From a virus: DNA of 42,659 bases. The DNA lies in the IMG/VR virus record IMGVR_UViG_3300021420_000070, positions 1 to 42,659 of that record; one strand, given 5' to 3'. Position 1 is the first letter of the stretch, and every line of letters starts with the position of its first letter. The position numbers and the translations under genes are program-made. Under the pieces are notes generated by a model that was not told the DNA's origin, did not search any database, and saw only the letters and a list, made by a program, of their open reading frames with translations. Below, piece by piece: positions 15,433-24,102 of this stretch.

Positions 15433-17900
15433 TGGGGCTGCGTGGCTCAGGAATAGCAGCCGGCGACAGCCCCTACGGTGGCGATACCGCGCTGGTGCCC
15501 CACACCGGCGGGCTCGATCTGATGCAGGGGATGACGCCCGCCGCGGTCCAGCAGGCAGCCGCGGCCGATCCCATCAAGCCTGGCGAGACGCTCGACCAGT
15601 ACACCCAGCGGCTCAGCTCCACGATGATGGCGCAGGGCGGCAACACGATGGGGCTGGGGTCGTTCTCGCAGAACTGGAACAACGGCCTCAAGCAGATGCT
15701 GGGCCAGATGCTGGCGATGGGCGGCGGCGCGGCGATCCCAGCGATAGCACCAGCCTTGGGCGGCGCTCTCGGCATCGGCGCGGCGGGCGGCGGCGCGGTG
15801 GCCGGGGCTGGGTGCGGGGCTGCTGAGTCCGGGTTGGCAGGCACCTCGGTCGGCAAGGGGGCGCTGACCGGCGCGGTGGGCGGAGCGTTCACAGGCGGGC
15901 TCGGCAAGGACATCAGCGGCGCGGTCACGGATACGCTCACGCCAGCCGATCCGACCGCCTCCTATTTCGGCGACATCGGCGGCAGCGCCGACGTTAACCC
16001 GCCGTGGTACGCGACGACCGCAGGGGGCGCTGCGTCCGGTGCGGCAAAGGGCGGCCTCACGTCTCTCGCTACCGGCGGCAATCTGGTCACTGGGCTTGAG
16101 ACAGGGGCTGCCGGCGGGGGAGTAAACGCTGGGGTGAAGGATCTGACTGGCGGCACCGCGGCGCAACCATTCGCGCCAGAAATCGGTGGCGTCGCCACTA
16201 GCCTCGCCAAGACCGCGATCACCGGCGGTGGCACCAGCACCGCGAACGTAGGGCCATCGACACCCGGACCATCAGGCTCCGGCACCGGACCCAGCACCAC
16301 GCCAGCCGTACCGACAGCCGCCACGCATTCTAGTAGTGTAGGAAGCGGCACGGGTGCCGGGGCTGGACCTGATACCTCGACGAAATCAACAGCAGGGCAA
16401 GGTATGCCTCCAGCAGCACCAGTCGGGAACACCGACCCGACCAACGTAACAGCCAACACCCTGCCTGTCCCCGGCGCACCGCCCGCTGGACCTGGTGTAG
16501 CGACGCCGCCAACTGCGGTCAATCCAGCGCTGCTCCCGGGACCTGCTGGTGGCGCTCCGACCGCCCCGATCACCGCTCCCGGCGTCTCCAAGGACGCCAC
16601 CCAGCCAGGGGCCACACCGACCGCCCCACCCGCTGCCACTCCAGACCCGACCGGGACCTCTAGCGGAATCCCGAGCTGGCTCAGCAGTTTGTTCCCCGGC
16701 GGCGCGGCCAACATCCCGCCGGCGCTCATGGCCGCGCTCGGGATCTACGAGGCGAGCAGCCAGAAGGCCCAGAACCAGACTGAGGCCAACACCCTCTCCG
16801 CGCTCGGTACGCCGCTAGTCAACGCCAGCAACACGGCGCTGACTCAGGCCCAGATGGGGACGCTCAACCCGCAGCAGTCGGCGCTCCAGCAGTCCCAGCT
16901 CTCTCAGGGCAAGACCTTGACCGGGCAGGCCGGGCCGCTCCTCGACATCGCCAACACCGGGTTCGCGCAGTTCCAGGCCGGCGCTCTTCCAGCTTGGCAA
17001 CAGGCCGAGCTCGACCAGCAGAAGGCCGCGGCGACCGCCCAGCTCAAGCAGTCCTTGGGATCGCAGGTCGACTCGAGCGCGCTCGCCGCCCAGCAGACGC
17101 AGATCGACCAGCAATACGACATCGCCAAGGGTCAGTTGATGATCCAGAACCTGAACCAAAGCGAGCAAGCGTTCACGATGGGCATCAACACCCAGAACAT
17201 GGGGTACGCGGACATCCAGGCCGGCTACCAAACCGGCGTCAACGCGATCCAGCAGTCGTACAACAACGCCATCAGCCTCGCGACCTCCGGGTTCGGGCCG
17301 ATCGAGCAGGCGATCCAGTTGCTGATTCAGGGTGACTCGCAGCTCAGCTCGAGCCTGATGGAGATGTTCGGGCTCATCGGCATGGGGTTCGCCGAGGCGC
17401 AGGCGAAGAACAAGGGCACGACGCCCGGAGCGACGCCGACGCCGCCCGCCGCGGCACCGCCCGGGGCACCGGGAGCGCCCGGAGCGCCTGGAGTCGGCCC
17501 GCCGAACAGCCCGCTCAACCCGCCAGGAGGCAGCGGGACGACGATCGGCGGACCTTGGCCGACCCAGTTCCAGAGCAACGACCCCAACGCGCCGAACTAC
17601 CAGCCATCCAACCCACAGGTGCCGACGCTCACCAGTGGCACGCCGCTCGACCCGAGTCAGCAGGTGCCTGGAACGTCGGTGCAGCAGAATCCGCCCGGCG
17701 GTAACGTGCCGGGGACCTCCGTGAGCAACATCAACCCGATGACCGGGCAGCCGTACACGATGGGCGGCGGTACGCCTCCAGGTACGCTGCAGCCTGACCC
17801 GACTCAGCCGGTGACCGACCCCGGCCTGCCGCCGCCTGACGTGTTCCAGGGACCGATCGACACCGGAAGTCCGTGGGACCCGGGGAGCAACACGACATGA
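15432..17900 (+). CDS. Large Gly/Ala/Pro-rich virion protein (probable internal or ejection protein)
   Basis: Eight hundred and twenty-two residues from ATG 15432, which overlaps the previous stop; an in-frame start at 15345 lies inside that gene and is less likely. The N-terminal 300 residues are Gly/Ala-rich. A Pro/Thr-rich stretch follows, then a Gln/Ala/Leu-rich helical section (about 440-660), and a disordered tail with a collagen-like GAPGAPGAPG run near residue 677. First of three large consecutive genes after the tail, it fits a protein stored in the capsid and ejected with DNA. No enzyme motif seen. Confidence 0.65.
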   Translation: MGLRGSGIAAGDSPYGGDTALVPHTGGLDLMQGMTPAAVQQAAAADPIKPGETLDQYTQRLSSTMMAQGGNTMGLGSFSQNWNNGLKQMLGQMLAMGGGAAIPAIAPALGGALGIGAAGGGAVAGAGCGAAESGLAGTSVGKGALTGAVGGAFTGGLGKDISGAVTDTLTPADPTASYFGDIGGSADVNPPWYATTAGGAASGAAKGGLTSLATGGNLVTGLETGAAGGGVNAGVKDLTGGTAAQPFAPEIGGVATSLAKTAITGGGTSTANVGPSTPGPSGSGTGPSTTPAVPTAATHSSSVGSGTGAGAGPDTSTKSTAGQGMPPAAPVGNTDPTNVTANTLPVPGAPPAGPGVATPPTAVNPALLPGPAGGAPTAPITAPGVSKDATQPGATPTAPPAATPDPTGTSSGIPSWLSSLFPGGAANIPPALMAALGIYEASSQKAQNQTEANTLSALGTPLVNASNTALTQAQMGTLNPQQSALQQSQLSQGKTLTGQAGPLLDIANTGFAQFQAGALPAWQQAELDQQKAAATAQLKQSLGSQVDSSALAAQQTQIDQQYDIAKGQLMIQNLNQSEQAFTMGINTQNMGYADIQAGYQTGVNAIQQSYNNAISLATSGFGPIEQAIQLLIQGDSQLSSSLMEMFGLIGMGFAEAQAKNKGTTPGATPTPPAAAPPGAPGAPGAPGVGPPNSPLNPPGGSGTTIGGPWPTQFQSNDPNAPNYQPSNPQVPTLTSGTPLDPSQQVPGTSVQQNPPGGNVPGTSVSNINPMTGQPYTMGGGTPPGTLQPDPTQPVTDPGLPPPDVFQGPIDTGSPWDPGSNTT

Positions 17901-19414
17901 ACAGCGTAGATCCGTTCGACGATCCGATGCCCCCGCCGGACGACTACTTCAAGGTCAACGGCCGCAATCCGCTCGCGGGACTTCCTGGCAAGGGCGACTA
18001 CTTCGGCCTGACGCTCGACCCGCAACACAAGGATTTGTTGACCAAGCTTGAAGGCACGCCCGGCGCACCGGCGTCCGAGACCGAGGGCCCGCCGCAAATC
18101 CCGCTCGTCGGCGATACCGGCGTGCAGTCGGTTGAGCATGGTGAGCCGCGCGAGGATGACCCTGAGTCGCTCATCAAAAAGGCCCTCAACTACGATCCAG
18201 ACAAGGACCCCGACTACATCAAAGCGCGCGAATCTCGGGATAAGCACCGTGCCGAGGAGGAGAAGCGGGTTGCCAAACAGGCCGAGATGGACGACCTCAT
18301 CGCGAAGGCTCCTGGCCCGCCGGAACCGCCTGTTCTCAAAAAAGCAGCCCCTGAACTGCGCGACTTTGCGGTCAAGGGGATGCCGTGGCTGATGATCCTG
18401 ACGGCGCTCGGCGGCAAGGTTGGCAAGTTGTCCGGCCAAAACATGATCGGCGCGATGACCGGTATGTTGAAGGGCGCGCAGGCCGGCCAGCAGAAGATGT
18501 TCGACGAGGCGTACAAGCGTTGGCAGGACAACTGGGCGCGGCAACAGGAGGACTGGAAAAACAAACTGGCCTTCTATAACGCCCAGATGGGCTGGCGGAA
18601 GGGTCAAGTCGACGCCGAGCAGCGCTCAATCGAGGCGTACCACGTCATGGCCGGCGAGGACAAGGAGGACATGACCCTAGCAGTCGGCAAGCACGGCGCG
18701 ATGGACAAGGCGATGCTGGCACTCCGCGCGCAGAACCTGCGTATCGAGGCTACCCGTGAGCGCATCCACGAGATGCAGGAGAAGCGCGTCGACGCCGAAA
18801 CCAAACTGTGGGGTGACAAGACGACCAACTGGGCGCGCGTCGTGGCCGCGAACCGTGATATCGACGTGGCGATGGAAGTGCTGCCGAAGATCATCGCCGC
18901 ATACAAGAACACCGATGAGGGTCGCAACACCACCGTTCCACCGCCGCTCAGCAAGATTCTCACGGCGCTGAAGGACGATAAAAATGTCGGTATTTTCGTA
19001 GGCGCGATGCGCGCTGCTGAGCCGCTCCTCACGATGATCGACACAGCCCAGAGCGGTGCGCGCAGCAACATGCTGCTACAGGCGATGATTCAAAACACGA
19101 TCACGACGGACTTTTGGACAGCCCCGATGTCGCAGATCGTCTACTCAACGCAAGCGGCGCAGGGTATCCTCAGAACCGCGATGAACGAGCAGCGCGACGT
19201 TCTCAACGTCTACAAGCAGCGAGCTGAATCGTCGCGGCGCGACTTGGGAATGGCTGATTGGCAGCTCCCCGAGCTTGAGGGCGTCAACATCCAGCCGCAC
19301 AACGTCCCAGGGATGCCGGCGTACCGGGATTCCCCATCGACCGAGGGGCCAGGAGGCACGGAAAAAAAGGCTGATACGGTCGTGAAGTACGACGACAAGG
19401 GTAACCGGCTGTGA
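17897..19414 (+). CDS. Probable internal virion protein
   Basis: Five hundred and five residues from ATG 17897 (ATGA overlap). The Pro/Asp-rich N-terminus is followed by a charged helix near 105-135, an amphipathic stretch MPWLMILTALGGKVGKL (about 167-183), then long coiled coils with many Gln/Glu/Lys (190-330). Such helical proteins with one membrane-active segment are typical of podoviral ejection proteins that form a conduit through the envelope. The role is inferred from architecture and neighbours. Confidence 0.65.
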   Translation: MNSVDPFDDPMPPPDDYFKVNGRNPLAGLPGKGDYFGLTLDPQHKDLLTKLEGTPGAPASETEGPPQIPLVGDTGVQSVEHGEPREDDPESLIKKALNYDPDKDPDYIKARESRDKHRAEEEKRVAKQAEMDDLIAKAPGPPEPPVLKKAAPELRDFAVKGMPWLMILTALGGKVGKLSGQNMIGAMTGMLKGAQAGQQKMFDEAYKRWQDNWARQQEDWKNKLAFYNAQMGWRKGQVDAEQRSIEAYHVMAGEDKEDMTLAVGKHGAMDKAMLALRAQNLRIEATRERIHEMQEKRVDAETKLWGDKTTNWARVVAANRDIDVAMEVLPKIIAAYKNTDEGRNTTVPPPLSKILTALKDDKNVGIFVGAMRAAEPLLTMIDTAQSGARSNMLLQAMIQNTITTDFWTAPMSQIVYSTQAAQGILRTAMNEQRDVLNVYKQRAESSRRDLGMADWQLPELEGVNIQPHNVPGMPAYRDSPSTEGPGGTEKKADTVVKYDDKGNRL

Positions 19415-20970
19415 GCATCCGCGCCGAGGCCCCCGGCCTGCCGCCGATGGAGTTCCCTGACGGGACCGACCAGGCGGTCATCGACAAGACTATCAAACGC
19501 GAGCTTGCAACCAAAACCGCGCGAGACAAACCAACCGCGGAGAACTGGGAGACGCGCAAGGCCGCCGATCGCGCGAGCATGGGCCAGTTTGCCAGCCGCA
19601 CAGGAAAGGCGGCCGGCAAGGCGCTCACGGCCGTATCGAACGTCCCCGGCGAACTGTGGGAGGGCATGAAGCACCCTATCGACTACTACTCCCGAATGGC
19701 GGGCAAGGCTGCCGATGTTGGCACGACTGCCATCGCGGCGGTCGAGGATCTCCCAGGTACGGCCAAAAAGCTACGGGAATTCATCGACAACTTCGACGTT
19801 GGCCAGGCTGGCGATCTTGCGGGAACGGCAATAGTAGGCGGCGCTGTTGGAAAGGCTGCAGGCGCTGCGGCTGAGATGGTTGCCCCGACCGAAGCCACGC
19901 TCGCCAAGCGCGCGTTGGAGGAACATCAGCGGACGCTGCCTGAAACGGCCAGGAACCACAAGTTCGCGGCCACTAATGCCGGTCTCCCAGCGTCTGACGA
20001 GTTCGGTCACACGACCCCTGGCAATGATCTTGAGAGCACCACCGTCAAAGTTGGCCGCGGGACTTACGCTAGCGTGCGCGATGCACGCAAAGCCAGCGCT
20101 GACCCGCTATACACCAGATTCAACGCGCGGATGCAGGATTTGGAAGCACATGGCCGCGACTTCCCGATCGAGACACCGGGGGCCGACCTGCTCGTTGAGT
20201 TAGGCGGCATCGAAACCGGTGAAGGCGAAGTTAGCACCGCGTTTACGCCGGAGGAGCGCGCACTCGCCAAGGAAGCGCGTACCGCGCTGAGTGGTTACGA
20301 TCCTGAAAATCCCGCCAAATTTCCGGTCACCGGCGAGGTGGTAGACAGGATCTTGCGGAAGTACCGCGCCATGCAGGCTGGTGCCGGCGAGACAGGGTTC
20401 AACAAGGTGGTCTCCGATCGGGCGCGCGGGATCGCCGACCGAATCGAGGGCGCGCTTAGATCATGGGTCGGTGAGGACTACTATCCAAAACAGCACTACA
20501 AGGATCTATCCGCGGAAATCGACCAGTGGGGGACGCCGCTCGGCCGCGCGCTCGCCGGCCACAAGGACATCGAGTACCTGCTCGATGTTGAGTCTCCCGG
20601 CGAGTTCCAGCAGGTGACCAACAAACTGTTCTCGAGCATGGCGAACGTCACCGAGGGAATCGGGCTGCTCGGACAGGATCAGATGCTCAAACTAGCCGAG
20701 CGGTACGTCTCTAATAACTTCCGGTTTAAGAATGCAGAGGCTGCGCGGACATGGCTGGACCGTAATCTGTGGATCAGCAAGTTCCCCAAGCTCGAGCAAA
20801 GTGTTTGGGACTACCACAAGGAACTAGCGGCCCGTGAGCGGAGCGCCGCGGAGCTGAAAAAGAACGCCGAGAAGCGCAAGAACCTCGCCAAGCACGCGGC
20901 CCAAGGGGCTGCCACGGCGGTCGCCGGTGGAGCTGGTTACGAGACCGGCAAGAAGCTCGGCCTATGGTAG
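19411..20970 (+). CDS. Probable internal virion or DNA-ejection protein with FPDGT motif
   Basis: Five hundred and nineteen residues from GTG 19411 (GTGA overlap). The N-terminus PPMEFPDGTDQAVIDKTIKR matches the short FPDGT-x5-I motif found at the start of many phage virion and ejection proteins. Ala/Gly-rich amphipathic stretches (about 130-160 and 495-515) flank a helical centre. No lysozyme or protease catalytic pattern is visible. Third of the three large late proteins, it probably leaves the capsid with the DNA. Confidence 0.65.
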   Translation: MSIRAEAPGLPPMEFPDGTDQAVIDKTIKRELATKTARDKPTAENWETRKAADRASMGQFASRTGKAAGKALTAVSNVPGELWEGMKHPIDYYSRMAGKAADVGTTAIAAVEDLPGTAKKLREFIDNFDVGQAGDLAGTAIVGGAVGKAAGAAAEMVAPTEATLAKRALEEHQRTLPETARNHKFAATNAGLPASDEFGHTTPGNDLESTTVKVGRGTYASVRDARKASADPLYTRFNARMQDLEAHGRDFPIETPGADLLVELGGIETGEGEVSTAFTPEERALAKEARTALSGYDPENPAKFPVTGEVVDRILRKYRAMQAGAGETGFNKVVSDRARGIADRIEGALRSWVGEDYYPKQHYKDLSAEIDQWGTPLGRALAGHKDIEYLLDVESPGEFQQVTNKLFSSMANVTEGIGLLGQDQMLKLAERYVSNNFRFKNAEAARTWLDRNLWISKFPKLEQSVWDYHKELAARERSAAELKKNAEKRKNLAKHAAQGAATAVAGGAGYETGKKLGLW

Positions 20971-21161
20971 CCAGGGACCCACTCGACGCGGGCGAGAAGC
21001 AGCTCGAGGCGCTCGTCAAGGAGGCCAAGAGCTTCGACGACCGCTACAAGGCGTTCACCGCCTGGGTCCGGTTTCAGGAAATGAAGGAGCGCCGCAAGCG
21101 CAGCGCTATGGGGCAGGGGTTTGACGAGCCGGGGGGCACAACCGATGGAGACGACCTATGA
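20964..21161 (+). CDS. Small charged helical protein
   Basis: Sixty-five residues from ATG 20964, overlapping the upstream gene by 7 bases. It is Lys/Glu/Arg-rich and likely a single helix (EKQLEALVKEAKSFDDRYKA near 11-30), with a flexible acidic tail. It overlaps the next small membrane protein gene by 17 bases. Function unknown. Confidence 0.65.
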   Translation: MVARDPLDAGEKQLEALVKEAKSFDDRYKAFTAWVRFQEMKERRKRSAMGQGFDEPGGTTDGDDL

Positions 21162-21357
21162 GTTGATGGCAGTAATCAACGCGGCAACACGTATCGTTGC
21201 GGCGCGTATTCTGTCCATGTTATGCCTCGTGATGACGTGCGGATTGGCCTCGTGGGCCATGATCTTGCAGACTATTTTGGGGTCAGTTATCGCGGGTGGG
21301 TTTGCAATTTTAGTGTTCCTGCCGTGCCTGTGGGCCGAGCGCAGGAAGGGAGACTGA
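21145..21357 (+). CDS. Small two-span membrane protein
   Basis: Seventy residues from ATG 21145, preceded by GGGGGG at 21131-21136. Two hydrophobic segments (about 18-38 and 40-61) end in a WAERRKGD basic tail, so the C-terminus is probably cytoplasmic. Size and topology are holin-like, but the dedicated lysis genes are 7 kb away. It could serve ejection or membrane remodelling. Not a family I can name. Confidence 0.6.
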   Translation: METTYELMAVINAATRIVAARILSMLCLVMTCGLASWAMILQTILGSVIAGGFAILVFLPCLWAERRKGD

Positions 21358-21358
21358 C

Positions 21359-21589
21359 ATGAAGGGCAAACAGCGGTTTCAACAGAGTTCGCTATCGACT
21401 CTGCGCTCCCGGCCACCGACTGCGCGCGCCAATCTGGTCGACAGCAACACGCAGATGGTGTTCGCACACTCGCCGAAAAACTGCTTTGGACCGATCGCCA
21501 GAGCCAACGTCGGCGGCCACAAGAATGAGGTTGGCTTGGCTGGCAGGGAGAGGAACTTCAAAATCCCGCGCAACATCACTAGGGATTAA
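21359..21589 (+). CDS. Small basic protein of unknown function
   Basis: Seventy-six residues from ATG 21359, one base after the previous stop. It is rich in Arg, Lys, Asn and Ser, without hydrophobic segments or cysteine pairs. The basic charge suggests nucleic-acid or virion interaction. It precedes the fibre genes. No family recognised. Confidence 0.6.
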   Translation: MKGKQRFQQSSLSTLRSRPPTARANLVDSNTQMVFAHSPKNCFGPIARANVGGHKNEVGLAGRERNFKIPRNITRD

Positions 21590-21594
21590 CTGCC

Positions 21595-21957
21595 ATGTCT
21601 ATCGTGCAAGCGTTCACGCCGCTTCCTGATTCGGACAACGCTGATGGTGGGTTCGGCGATACCATCGCCATCACGATTGGGGCCGCCAACGTCGCTACTC
21701 TGATAACGACCGCTACCCAGTCGTTCACGCAATGGCGGTTCTATAACTCCGGAACGGCGATTGCGTTCGTGTCTCCGGGGCTCACCGCGGCGCTGGCGGT
21801 CGCGATCATTCCAACCTCCGGCACTCCGGCCAACGGCTTCCCGATCGCGCCAGGTGAGGACTGCATCCTCACGGTTCCGCCAAACTCATCCTACCTCGGT
21901 GTCATCGGCTCAGCGGCCAACGGCACGCTGTACGTGACAGTAGGCGAGGGCGTATGA
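21595..21957 (+). CDS. Small beta-rich tail-associated protein
   Basis: One hundred and twenty residues, Thr/Ala/Ile/Gly-rich with strand-like alternation and a C-terminus of NSSYLGVIGSAANGTLYVTVGEG style. Small beta-sandwich proteins with this final pattern often accompany phage fibres and structural genes. It is translationally coupled (4-base overlap) to the large repeat-built fibre gene, so a fibre-base or decoration role is likely. No exact family. Confidence 0.65.
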   Translation: MSIVQAFTPLPDSDNADGGFGDTIAITIGAANVATLITTATQSFTQWRFYNSGTAIAFVSPGLTAALAVAIIPTSGTPANGFPIAPGEDCILTVPPNSSYLGVIGSAANGTLYVTVGEGV

Positions 21958-24101
21958 GCGTCCGGATGAATCCAGGCGTCGGCGGCGCAGGTGGTGCTGG
22001 TAGCATCACCGTCAGCGCCGGCGCAGCATCCGCCAATCTTGGCAATCTCGTATTCTCGAATTCCAACGGGGTGTCGTTCGGCCTCAATGGCTCGACCGTC
22101 ACGGCGAGCGCGGCGGCCGGTGCAGGGGGCGTGGCACTCTCGGCTGGCACGCAATCCGTCAGCACCGGCACAGTAGCCTTCTCTAATTCGAACGGCGTCA
22201 CTTTCGGGATGTCCGGCTCGAATACCATCACAGCCAGCGTCGCGGCTCAAAGCGTCCAGACCGTTGGTCTCTATGCGGTTAGCAACACAACCCAAAGCAG
22301 CACTGGAACGGTCGATGCGAGGTCCTTGAGCTTCGCTGGCGCGGGCGTGGCATCAGTCGGTGTTACCGCCGGAACTGTCGTTGTGTCGGTCGCGGCTGGT
22401 GCGCAGACCAACCAGACGATGGGGCTCTATGGCCTCGGAAATACCACCCAGAACAGCTCGACGACCCTAGACGCTCGGAGCCTCTCGTTCGACGGCCTGG
22501 GCATCGTCACGGTCGGCTACAGCAATGGGTCGATTCAACTCTCCGCATCGACCGCAGCCCAGACGAACCAGAGCGTCGGCATCTACGCCTCGAGCAACAC
22601 CACCGGGCAGAGCTCATCGAGCACCTACGACGCGAGGTCGTTGACGATCCAGGGCTACGGCATCATCAGCGTCGGCAACTCGGGCGGCGTCATCCAGATC
22701 AGTGCGCCGTCAGCCGTCAACCTCACGCAGTTCTCCGGCGGCATGTCGACCGGCGGCAACACGACAGGCACCACTGGCAACGTCACTGGTCAGGTGATCC
22801 TCGCCGGCGGCAACAACATCATGCTCTCGGGCAGCACGAATGCCGGGAGCATGACGATTACGATCTCGGGCCAGGCGCTCAACGTCTCGGCAGCGGGTGG
22901 CACCAGCAACAACCTTTCTGGCCTCACGTTCAGCAATCTGAACGGTGTCAGCTTCGGGCTCTCGACCGGTGCCAGTGTTGGCACCCTCACGGCGAGCGTG
23001 GCGGCCCAGACCAACCAGACCGCCGGGTTCTACGCGGTCGGCAACACGACGCAGAACTCATCCACGACGCTCGACGCCCGCACGCTGAGCTTCGACGCCC
23101 TCGGCGCGATGACGATGGGGTTCTCGAACGGCTCGATCCAGGTGAGCGCGCCGGCGACCTCGAGCCTCGTCGGGGTCGGCGGGATCACCGTGTCGACGGC
23201 TGGCAGTACGATCTCGGTCAGCCAGATCGGTATGCCGATGTCGTACTTCGAGCCTTCCGCGAACGGCGTGACGATGTCGCAAAGCAACCTGAACGGCACC
23301 GTCTACATCCAGCCGTTCGTCATCTCGGCCCCCATTTCGCTCTATCGCCTGCAGATGCTGGGGCAGGTCACGACGCAGCCACAGACGACGTTCAGCGTTT
23401 CAGGCTCGATCTCCGCCGCCGTCGCGTCGAGTGGTACTGGGGTCTGGGGCCAATCAGGAACCGTCCTCCTGATGAGTCGCGCGAGCACGGGCACCGTTGC
23501 GCAGAGCACGAACCTCATCTCGTTCTACTCGACAACCTACAGCTACGAGATCGGCCAGTCACTTAGCTTGTCGCAGAGCACCAATGCCTCGAGCGCCACG
23601 GTGTCGTGGACCACCTCCGGCGCGATGTCCTACATCGGCAACATCAACTCTACTGGTGGCGTCACGACGACCTCGTTCGGTACGAGCGGCTCGATGTCGT
23701 TCTCGAGCACGAGCGCGCTCGGCAGCACATTCAGCTCGTCCACGGTGTTCAGCTTTGCCTCGCAGGTCATGAGCGGGCTGCGGCCGATCCTCGTGCCCGT
23801 CAATACCTCGCTCACCCCAGGCGAATACTGGCTCGCGCACATCCAGTCGAGCAGCTCGGCGAGCACCAACTACTCGCTCCAGAACGTCGCCAGCGTCGCG
23901 CCTGGGCTGCTCTACTTCACCAGCAACTCGGGCGGCTATGCCGAGATTGGCTCAACCGCCTCGATCGCGGGCAGCAACGTCAAGCAGGGCTGGGGCTCGT
24001 ACAGTTCAAGCGGCAACACCACGACGACGCTCGCCATGAGCGCGATCTCGGGGATGTCCCAGATGCAGCTCTGGTTCAACATGATGGCGGCGACGAAGTA
24101 A
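21954..24101 (+). CDS. Large tail fibre protein built from internal repeats
   Basis: Seven hundred and fifteen residues, dominated by Ser, Thr, Gly and Asn with very few charged residues. Residues 99-400 contain repeats of roughly 50 residues with the core QTNQ-xxG-(L/I/F)Y-xxx-NTTQ, DARSLSF, G-x-(I/V) and S-x-GSIQ-(L/V)SA. A second short motif, S-N-x-NGV-(S/T)FG, recurs three times. The C-terminal 280 residues are unique and likely form the receptor-binding part. Repeating beta units indicate a trimeric fibre shaft. Host recognition is the probable role. Confidence 0.75.
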   Translation: MSVRMNPGVGGAGGAGSITVSAGAASANLGNLVFSNSNGVSFGLNGSTVTASAAAGAGGVALSAGTQSVSTGTVAFSNSNGVTFGMSGSNTITASVAAQSVQTVGLYAVSNTTQSSTGTVDARSLSFAGAGVASVGVTAGTVVVSVAAGAQTNQTMGLYGLGNTTQNSSTTLDARSLSFDGLGIVTVGYSNGSIQLSASTAAQTNQSVGIYASSNTTGQSSSSTYDARSLTIQGYGIISVGNSGGVIQISAPSAVNLTQFSGGMSTGGNTTGTTGNVTGQVILAGGNNIMLSGSTNAGSMTITISGQALNVSAAGGTSNNLSGLTFSNLNGVSFGLSTGASVGTLTASVAAQTNQTAGFYAVGNTTQNSSTTLDARTLSFDALGAMTMGFSNGSIQVSAPATSSLVGVGGITVSTAGSTISVSQIGMPMSYFEPSANGVTMSQSNLNGTVYIQPFVISAPISLYRLQMLGQVTTQPQTTFSVSGSISAAVASSGTGVWGQSGTVLLMSRASTGTVAQSTNLISFYSTTYSYEIGQSLSLSQSTNASSATVSWTTSGAMSYIGNINSTGGVTTTSFGTSGSMSFSSTSALGSTFSSSTVFSFASQVMSGLRPILVPVNTSLTPGEYWLAHIQSSSSASTNYSLQNVASVAPGLLYFTSNSGGYAEIGSTASIAGSNVKQGWGSYSSSGNTTTTLAMSAISGMSQMQLWFNMMAATK
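22250..23160 (+). repeat. Protein-level repeats in the fibre gene
   Basis: Four clear copies of a unit of about 150 bases begin near 22250, 22404, 22560 and 23006. A diverged segment of about 290 bases lies between copies 3 and 4. The shared protein core is NTTQ...DARSLSF...SxGSIQ. Copies 2 and 4 are nearly identical in QTNQT and GNTTQNSSTTLDAR, pointing to recent duplication or exchange. Confidence 0.75.
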
Positions 24102-24102
24102 G

